NCBI GenBank assembly: GCA_032209605.1
Contig: JASFXZ010000010.1
Coordinates: forward strand, 9,817,385 to 9,881,384
DNA: 64,000 nt
Source of the DNA: Mactromeris polynyma
Taxonomy: Eukaryota > Mollusca > Bivalvia > Venerida > Mactridae
Reading direction: 5' to 3'
Part shown: piece after piece, positions 59,801-64,000 of the stretch
How the letters are laid out: each line of letters opens with the position of its first letter
Numbering within the stretch: the first letter of the stretch is position 1
Notes under the pieces: model-generated
Databases searched by the model: none
Told to the model about the DNA's origin: nothing
The model's input: only the letters and a program-made list of their open reading frames with translations
Program-made: the position numbers and the translations under genes

Positions 59801-60492
59801 TAAATAAATATGCATTATCAAAGAATACAGTTATGATGTATTTCTCTGTATTTGTCAAAAAAATACATTTATATTATCATAAAATTAAAAAAACTTTGTT
59901 AAGAAGCAGGTGTTTTTTTACTAGTTTTGTCTGTTAGTAATATGATTAAACAAGATTGTTTTAAATGGTTATACATGGCAATGGTTCTTATTAATGATGA
60001 GACTATTTAACAACCATACTGGATGATGCCCATTAAAAACATTTGGGCTCAGATGAGCCAGGTACATCTTTAAATGTTAGGTGAGCAAACTTATGGACAG
60101 ACAAATTAAGTTTAATTTTTTTTAATTTATTTAGAATAAAATATTCCTGCAATTAAAACGAGTTATGGTATATAAAACAGGTCACAGCTCCAGGAATTTA
60201 ACAGATTTCCTTTAATTTGTTCAGTTGTTTCTAATGATAATTCTATTGAAGTAATTGTCACAAAGCCTCAGTTTCATGCATATACAGTAACAACTCAATA
60301 ATGCGACCAGCCTTGGGACCCTTGAAAACTGGTCTTATTATTGAGGTGGTCTTGATATTGTGGTTGAATAAAGAGCCGAATTGAAAATGGACTTGAAGAT
60401 TGTGTTCTTAATTTTGAGGTGGTCTTTAAGTGAGGTTTAACTGTATTACTTATTATTATTTTTAGAAATCATTTTGGTGTGGAAAGAATCAG
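50578..60492 (+). CDS. ABCA3: ABCA-subfamily lipid transporter (ABCA3-like), 5' half
   Basis: Full-size ABCA proteins are single-chain transporters with two membrane halves, each followed by an ATP-binding domain; ABCA3 moves phospholipids into the lumen of lysosome-related organelles. Seven exons (50,578-50,878; 53,911-54,159; 54,838-55,085; 56,045-56,282; 57,335-57,508; 58,481-58,662; 60,466-60,492) join in consistent phase to about 473 codons. They give a cytosolic start with LLLWKNF, TM1, a shortened extracellular loop ending GGEPYYYETGFLALQ, then TM2-TM6 and the KSFWCG motif. The hallmark EKEKKLKESMKMMGLSNSMY follows TM2. No Walker A or signature motif is present up to 64,000, so the first nucleotide-binding domain lies outside the window. 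Subfamily A is secure; the ABCA3-type assignment is by remembered similarity. Confidence 0.9.
51075..51393. mobile_element. hAT-like MITE in ABCA intron 1
   Basis: Left end CAGGGCTTCATAGCCACTTG, right end complement CAGGGCTCTAGAAATCCACT, imperfect inverted termini with the CAGGGCT start common in hAT elements. AAAAG occurs at both flanks but a full 8-bp duplication is not intact. Length 319 bp, no coding frame. Confidence 0.65.
51680..52464. repeat. 28-bp minisatellite, 28 copies, in ABCA intron 1
   Basis: Twenty-eight units of TGATTCCTGGGTTACTAAGC followed by AGTACTTG. The main variant changes GGTTAC to GGTAAC in several scattered units; single units carry TACACGCATT or TTTCTAAG. Repetition of GGTAAC places many weak donor-like words in the intron. 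Confidence 0.96.
52497..52575 (-). repeat. tRNA-like relic, SINE head?
   Basis: On the minus strand, AGTTAAGAGTCCAAGACTCC followed by a T-arm-like GAGGAGTTCAAATCCTCC recalls the 3' half of a tRNA. The anticodon and T arms do not pair properly, and no A box is clear. It borders the end of the minisatellite. Confidence 0.25.
52576..53303. other. ABCA intron 1, no further feature
   Basis: AT-rich intron sequence. No exon, RNA gene or repeat that I can support. Confidence 0.6.
53304..53540. mobile_element. 237-bp MITE in ABCA intron 1
   Basis: Left end ATACCGAATATTTCCTAATA, right-end complement ATACCAAATATTCCCTAATA, inverted termini of about 25 bp with a few differences, continuing as AAACACTCG/TACACCCCTC. 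No coding frame. The target duplication is not clear. Confidence 0.75.
53911..54159 (+). CDS. ABCA3: ABCA3-like exon B: extracellular loop
   Basis: Acceptor TTTCTTTTAG, phase 1 entry completing a Lys codon, then TGFLSEADLLANWNTYENTN and LWAAVVF, the conserved strand pattern of the ABCA first extracellular loop. It then runs LEYKLRVALRTG to FFSTFGPRNNDSNGGEP. The GGEP motif is shared with vertebrate ABCA3. The donor is CCAT|GTATGT in phase 1. The intron before it is 3.0 kb and contains the 28-bp minisatellite and two MITEs. Confidence 0.92.
54838..55085 (+). CDS. ABCA3: ABCA3-like exon C: end of loop, TM2
   Basis: Acceptor CTATTCACAG. It encodes YYETGFLALQYFINKAF, then MIYPEYLDDVLATVLQSNLP and the second helix LFLVLSFILNVLQMAKNIAY, closing with EKEKKLK, the start of the ABCA cytosolic signature after TM2. 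The donor AAG|GTATGC in phase 0 is the first of a series of look-alike donors in the tandem repeat that follows. Confidence 0.93.
55076..55400 (+). repeat. 75-bp tandem repeat containing the exon C splice donor
   Basis: The last bases of exon C and the first of the intron (AACTTAAGGTATGCGTTCAC) are the first, diverged member of a tandem series. Full units of 75 bp have two halves, AACTTAAGGTGTATGCTCAC and TTTAAGGTATATGTTCACCC, separated by AGATTTAATTAA and AATAGATCTAATGT. Each half repeats an AAG|GTRTAT donor-like word, at least seven after the true one. The first copy reaches a stop (TAG) six codons past the true donor, so use of downstream copies would end the protein. Confidence 0.88.
56045..56282 (+). 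CDS. ABCA3: ABCA3-like exon D: TM3 and TM4
   Basis: Acceptor TTATTTACAG, phase 0 entry: ESMKMMGLSNSMYWLSWF is the family signature of a loop-helix after TM2. TM3 (NLIYLLIVCILYTIIF) and TM4 (TLFFVFLLLYVIATIAFCFM) follow, then ISTFFTK. The donor AAAG|GTAATA is in phase 1. Confidence 0.93.
56595..57044. repeat. 90-bp direct duplication bracketing a MITE
   Basis: 56,595-56,687 and 56,955-57,044 are diverged direct copies sharing TTAATCTTT, ATTTCAAT, AAATCATGAAATCA and AGCTGATTTGAAAAGTCTCATA. The CRE-bearing MITE at 56,709-56,951 lies between them. Confidence 0.85.
56709..56951. mobile_element. CRE-bearing MITE, copy 1, ABCA intron 4
   Basis: Ends ATGAGCGCTGCTGTGGGATT and, complemented, ATGAGCACCGCTGAACGATT; the inverted termini run about 50 bp through TTTCCAACCTCTTCT and the GTGACRTCATTTC word. 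A central GGTGACGTCACATG is also present. A palindromic CRE (TGACGTCA) is intact in the right terminus and the centre. About 243 bp, no coding frame. Confidence 0.9.
57335..57508 (+). CDS. ABCA3: ABCA3-like exon E: TM5
   Basis: Acceptor TTTTTTTCAG. It encodes ANSAAFAAGILFFLSYFPYF, the TM5 region typical of subfamily A, then QSEKMASCLLHNIGMAFGVN and ILEGTG. The donor ACAG|GTGAGA is in phase 1. Confidence 0.92.
57595..57822 (-). mobile_element. tRNA-Leu-like SINE in ABCA intron 5
   Basis: On the minus strand it begins near 57,817 with GTGGCCGAGTGACTTTAGTT, very like the A-box half of a tRNA-Leu, followed by ACTTCAAGTGATTTGAAGTC and a B-box-like GGGTTTGAATTCC. The body carries GCTATCCAGCAGGCTTACAG and AAGGTCGGTTGTTCTACCTA, a stretch that I associate with molluscan SINEs from memory. 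Antisense to the ABCA gene. Confidence 0.7.
58015..58251. mobile_element. CRE-bearing MITE, copy 2, ABCA intron 5
   Basis: Same family as 56,709-56,951: left ATGAGCGCTGCTATTGGATT, right complement ATGAGTGCCGCTCCATTCCA, with the palindrome perhaps extended by flanking CTAT/ATAG. Intact TGACGTCA words lie in the left terminus and the centre; the right one has decayed to TGACATCC. It ends about 230 bp before exon F. Confidence 0.9.
58481..58662 (+). CDS. ABCA3: ABCA3-like exon F: loop and TM6
   Basis: Acceptor TTTTATTTCAG. It encodes DGAQWNNFYKPGTIDDNFAM, matching the conserved G.QW....P...DD.F pattern of ABCA proteins, then TM6 (IMLIVDTVIYMVIAWYMDNV) and NPGDAGVAQPLWFPFM. The donor ATG|GTAAGT is in phase 0. 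Confidence 0.93.
59067..59137 (+). ncRNA. Candidate pre-miRNA-like hairpin in ABCA intron 6
   Basis: A 71-nt near-perfect hairpin. The 5' arm GGTATCACTAGTGCATAG continues TCCAACCTT; the 3' arm AAGGTTGG continues CCTATGCTTCAGTGATACC. The loop is about 16 nt. The stem of about 28 bp has only a few mismatches. Length, loop and mismatch pattern suit a metazoan pre-miRNA, and it is in sense with the host gene. A small palindromic repeat is the main alternative. I do not recognise the mature sequence. Confidence 0.35.
59138..59730. other. ABCA intron 6, no feature seen
   Basis: AT-rich intron DNA with no exon or repeat that I can support. Confidence 0.5.
59731..60073 (+). repeat. Dispersed repeat, copy 2
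   Basis: Counterpart of 33,469-33,817 in the same orientation. It shares TATGCTCATT, GTTAAAAC, TGGTTATAC, GCAATGGTTCTTATTA and CAGATGAGCCAG. The moderate divergence implies an old family. It sits in ABCA intron 6. Confidence 0.75.
60285..60443. mobile_element. 159-bp MITE against the ABCA micro-exon
   Basis: Starts CAGTAACAACTCAATAATGC, ends GTGAGGTTTAACTG, flanked by TA on both sides; same family and length as 36,276-36,435. It ends 22 bases before the start of exon G, so that exon's upstream splice signals partly lie in the MITE terminus. Confidence 0.85.
60466..60492 (+). CDS. ABCA3: ABCA3-like exon G: candidate 27-nt micro-exon
   Basis: Between an acceptor TTATTTTTAG and a donor CAG|GTTATT lie nine codons, KSFWCGKNQ, in phase 0, exactly the phase left by exon F. 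Joined, the protein reads LWFPFM-KSFWCGKNQ, aligning with the conserved P-W-Y-F..-S-Y-W-C/F-G stretch after TM6 in ABCA proteins. Without this donor the frame closes at a TGA nine codons later. The donor is weak at +3 to +5. The first nucleotide-binding domain is expected in later exons outside the window. Confidence 0.65.
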
Positions 60493-61046
60493 GTTATTAG
60501 ACACCGTTTTATTATTAATTGATAGTGTTTTCTATATAAAATATCTGCTGTGTTGTTTGCCCTGCCTTTTCAGTAGATTTTACAGAAAACTAATCACTTC
60601 TGAGGCTTGTAGTTTAACCATTACAGAGCACTTAGAACTCAATACTTATTCTCAAATCTCAAATCCTCTCTCAAATCTCAAATCCACACTCAAATCTCCA
60701 CTTTCACCATTCAGCAGAGTTAATTTTGATCGCTTAGTAACAATTATAACATAAATAGAGGATATTTGTTGATTTCGATAGAAGATCGAATTTTATTTCA
60801 CGAGTGTTCAAAAGAAATATATATTTTCACAAACTGCGTAAAAAACTCTGTCTGAATTTGCTTGTTTGTTTAAAAGCTTCTTTAACTAAAATTGTAGAAG
60901 AATGTTACTTCCATTGCAGGAGTAAAGATGCCTTAATGCGTTGATTATTATTAAAATTGTTAAATGTAACAGTATAATGAGCAACAATACTTCATTATCT
61001 TTATCGTTGTAAATATCCCATTTTTATAACCAAGGGTAGGGAGGTA

Positions 61047-61840
61047 CAGAAATTTGATGAACTTCGATAACTCAAACAGGCGCCAACTCGAGAACCCCGG
61101 ACTTGTCTAGGAAATGGCAGAGTCCCGGACATTATTTCTTCTATTTTTATATAAAATATACTGCCGATAACTCAAGCAGAAATAAGTCGAAAGCTCGAGT
61201 ACCCTTGCCGGTCCCCAGTACACAAACTATACACAATATCTAACTGGTAACTCGAGGACACATTTTCACACATTGTTCAAATGGGAGCTCCAAATAAACA
61301 AACAATGAAAAGGTGTTAAAAATTTTGCGAGTTGTACAACTTGCAAAATCACGGTCAAAAGGACAAGTATTGAGGTGTGAAAAACGATTATCGCAGTTTG
61401 CACAAAACATACAGATATCAATTAAAAAGGCCATTTGAGAACATAATTATGAGATCGTTAACCTTTCAACTTAGGAGTGATTTCCATGACGCATAAATAT
61501 AACGGTGCAAGCGTGAAGCAAACTGATCCGGATTGAACACATATATTCATGAACGTTATTTCATCTGTAAAACAACAATAATACTAATAGTATACTACAT
61601 GTACTCGTATTAAGAATTTGACTCTACTTTTATTTTAATGAGGAATTGTAGTGAATAGAAATATGATACTATATGACACAAATATGAAACAACTGGTAGA
61701 AGTGTGAAAAACTATAAAAATAAGGCATTTCATAAAAAACACTAAAAGGACATGATGGAAACACAGGGTCACTCGAAACATCGGATAACTCGAGCTTTTC
61801 GGATGGACCCCAGCGTCCTCGAGTTATCGAAGTTTAACTG
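61047..61840. mobile_element. 794-bp DNA element, CAG termini, TA flanks
   Basis: The right end, complemented, is CAGTTAAACTTCGATAACTC; the left end reads CAGAAATTTGATGAACTTCGATAACTC, the same terminus with a few extra bases. TA flanks both ends. Inside, CTCGAG-containing words recur in both orientations. It resembles the 43,046 pogo-like family (both have AACTTCGA). No transposase frame was found. Confidence 0.7.
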
Positions 61841-61964
61841 TACAATACTTTTGAGCTCTTCTCTTTTTATTGTTTTTCATAGACAATGTATGTTGTATTG
61901 TTTTTATACTGTATATAGATGAATTATGGTACATTTGTGCCATGTAGCATAGAATATTAGTCAT

Positions 61965-62130
61965 TTTTGTGCCCCCTACAACTGTGGAGGGGGGTACTTA
62001 GACTTACCCTTATCTGTCAGTCGGTCCGTCCGTCCGTCTGTCCCTCCGTCCAACAAAACTGTCATTCATATCTCAAGAAGTATACTACCTAGAGTTACGA
62101 AACTTCATGGGAGTATTAGTCATCACATGA
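61965..62130 (+). mobile_element. GCCCCCT / GTCCGTCC repeat, partial
   Basis: TGCCCCCTACAACTGTGGAG, then GGGGGGTACTTAGACTTACC and a run TCAGTCGGTCCGTCCGTCCG, then CATATCTCAAGAAGTATA. It is related in plan to 48,002-48,224. No clear right end. Confidence 0.5.
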
Positions 62131-62808
62131 AATTGCGTGTCTGTGTTTTATTTTATTATATTTATTTATTATATTATAAGCAGAATTGATTGATTGAGTA
62201 AAGTGGGGACACCTGTGTCCTGTGGACACACTCCTAGTTCTTTAATAGAAGCATGATACATTTTTGGCATTTTTGAAGTCAGGAACGCTTTTGCTTCTGT
62301 TTGACATGCAGATAAACTGCTTCAATTTTCATTCCTCAAAATGTTTGCTTAACATATAACTGCATTTTTTATTTTACGGTATTAACTTCAGACGTTTGTT
62401 GTCTGTAATAAGTAGATACACCTCTATTGTTGTTGATTGATTGATTGATTGTTTATTTATTTCGATATTGATAGCATGGTAACAATAATAACATATCAAT
62501 ACAGTATTAAAATTTAACATCAAGGTTAAAAGATAATAAATGTCATGAAGTATGCATAAGTAATGAACCATGTTAGTTACATCAATATCAAGGATAACAC
62601 AAAAAAGGGAAGAAATCCCTTATTTCCATTGTGGTCTCCGATGGGTCACTTGGACTAAGGTCAATAAGTCAACACTTAAATAACCAACGTCAGGATCAGG
62701 AGGGGCCTAATGTGTTTACAAATAGCTCTTGTTCTAGGTGTTATCATTTTGAATTAAGAGTCTCAGAGTCAGATTTACTCTCAGTTTTGTATTATTTTGA
62801 TGTTTTCT

Positions 62809-62975
62809 CAGGGGTTCCACTAGTTGCTGAATCGTAAGGGTCATTTTGATAATTTTTGACCCAATTTTACCATTTTTAGCCAAAATACCTTTAATTTAGA
62901 GAAAAGTTGACATTGCAGCCAAAATCCCTTTTTGGAAATTGCAGGGGTCAACTCATGGGTCAAATGAAACCCCTG
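62809..62975. mobile_element. 167-bp MITE, CAGGGGTT termini
   Basis: Left CAGGGGTTCCACTAG, right complement CAGGGGTTTCATTTGACCCA; an internal pair (GGGTCATTTTGAT and GGGTCAAATGAAA) also echoes. hAT-like start; no target duplication could be confirmed. Confidence 0.6.
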
Positions 62976-63808
62976 TTTTTTTGTGTTTTTTTTACTTTTC
63001 TGAAGAAGTTGACTATTCCAAAAGCTGTAATATTGGTTACACCATTTTAAAATTTTAGGTAATTTTCAAATTCTCATTAGTACTTAGCTGGTTTATAAAA
63101 TGCTTAAGTCATACTGGTGCATTTATCATGAAATGTCGCCATCATTCATAATCTTATTTTCTAAAAGTTAAAATTTCTGACAAGTTCATTTAAACTTTCC
63201 TATTGATTTAACCGGACCTTACTGAACTTTCAAGTATTTTTAACTTTTTTGGAGTGTTCTGAATTTCGCAAAATAAATAAAGAATGTTCTACATTCTGAC
63301 TCGAATCAATATAATATATTTACTTTGGTATAATTTCATTTAGGTATTATCGATGATTCTACCCATTACTTTTAGATTAAGGATTATTTGTAGAGTTGGA
63401 AATAGAGTGGCATTTCAGCAGTGCAAATAGCAAACAAGGGTGGGGGTATATTTTTTATACAGACAATGTCACTTCATGTAAAAAACTTGAAGCAAACTAA
63501 ATAAAAATCAATTTGTCTAGGAGTTACTTAACTGTAAAACTTGACCTAGTCATCGAATAAGTTACATACCTTGTACTTGTATTTTCAATGACTGTAAGGT
63601 TCCGATAGGCTTGAATAAAATTTCTCTTTCCTGTGAAATAAACCTGAGTATTTTTTATTCCTGACTAATTTGTTATGGCTAAAACTCTGAACGTCAGATC
63701 TAGTGGTCTCTGTCCATATTCAACGGTTGATTCAAGAGTAGATTCAAAGAAGAAGAATACCTACTTACTGACCTGAGTGTGTGACACAAAATATACATTC
63801 TTTTATAT
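62976..63808. other. Presumed ABCA intron, no feature
   Basis: AT-rich DNA. I searched for an ABC Walker A (GHNGAGKTT-like) or linker exon and saw none. Confidence 0.5.
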
Positions 63809-64000
63809 TTGAGCGCTGCTACGGGATTTACAACCTCTTCTGTAAGTGACGTCATGTCAAGAAAATGCAACATCTAGTGTAACTATTTGCAAGCAGGAAA
63901 CAATATTTACTCCATACAGTCACTTTGTTTTCATATGGCCATAAAGGACAAATATTGCTTACTGTCAGTGCATTGTGATGTCACAGGTGACATTTTCTGG
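63809..64000. mobile_element. CRE-bearing MITE, copy 3, cut by window edge
   Basis: Begins TTGAGCGCTGCTACGGGATT, with AACCTCTTCTGTAAGTGACG and an intact GTGACGTCATG, then the same interior as copies 1 and 2 up to TCACAGGTGACATTTTCTGG. The right terminus is beyond the window. Confidence 0.88.

Noticed and set aside
61240..61434. 64-codon minus-strand Cys-containing frame as a transposase remnant
   Set aside because: Inside the CAG-ended DNA element, but no DDE or HTH motif is visible and the frame is short.
58663..64000. The first nucleotide-binding domain of the ABCA gene
   Set aside because: I looked for a Walker A GxxGxGKT coding stretch and the ABC signature LSGG in exon-like contexts and found none; it must lie beyond the right edge.

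Overview
This is animal nuclear DNA, most likely from a marine bivalve mollusc. The case for an animal genome is firm: a gene split by introns with GT-AG borders that keep the reading frame, AT-rich introns, and many non-autonomous DNA transposons and minisatellites. The bivalve call is inference. It rests on the style of the repeats (tRNA-headed SINEs, short elements beginning GCCCCCC with GGTCGG/GTCCGTCC runs, fold-back elements with a minisatellite core) and on a divergent ABCA3-type gene. There are no bacterial-type operons and nothing viral.

Positions 1-29,494 are one satellite array of about 223-232 bp units, roughly 129 copies. The array is not simple. The unit order in 1-13,619 is repeated as reverse complement in 13,680-27,344, around a 60-bp hairpin spacer, so the window holds a palindrome of about 27.3 kb. 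Rare variant units match across the mirror at seven checked places. The turning point sits on an 18-bp inverted pair found in every unit and keeps the mismatch expected of snap-back self-priming. Either this is a real giant palindrome or a fold-back read was built into the assembly. Uneven indel noise favours the second, not decisively.

Positions 29,495-50,500 are a gene-poor, transposon-rich stretch: a 34-bp minisatellite directly against the satellite edge, a 46-bp minisatellite, a tRNA-derived SINE, a broken LINE (ORF1 with an internal stop, ORF2 cut off after the start of the endonuclease), a decayed minus-strand gene fragment, many MITEs (one nested in another with a 9-bp target duplication) and a fold-back element around a 42-bp minisatellite. 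Two weak candidates for untranslated first exons lie at about 40.2 and 45.4 kb.

Positions 50,518-64,000 carry the 5' half of one plus-strand gene for an ABCA-subfamily (ABCA3-like) lipid transporter. Seven coding exons are placed; phases agree at every junction. They encode the first membrane half: TM1, the extracellular loop and TM2-TM6, ending at the conserved S-F/Y-W-C-G motif on a 27-nt micro-exon. The first nucleotide-binding domain must lie beyond the right edge. The introns hold a 28-copy minisatellite, MITEs with CRE-like TGACGTCA sites, a SINE, a tandem repeat that has copied the exon 3 splice donor, a 71-nt hairpin resembling a pre-miRNA, and a MITE end next to the micro-exon that appears to supply its branch point.
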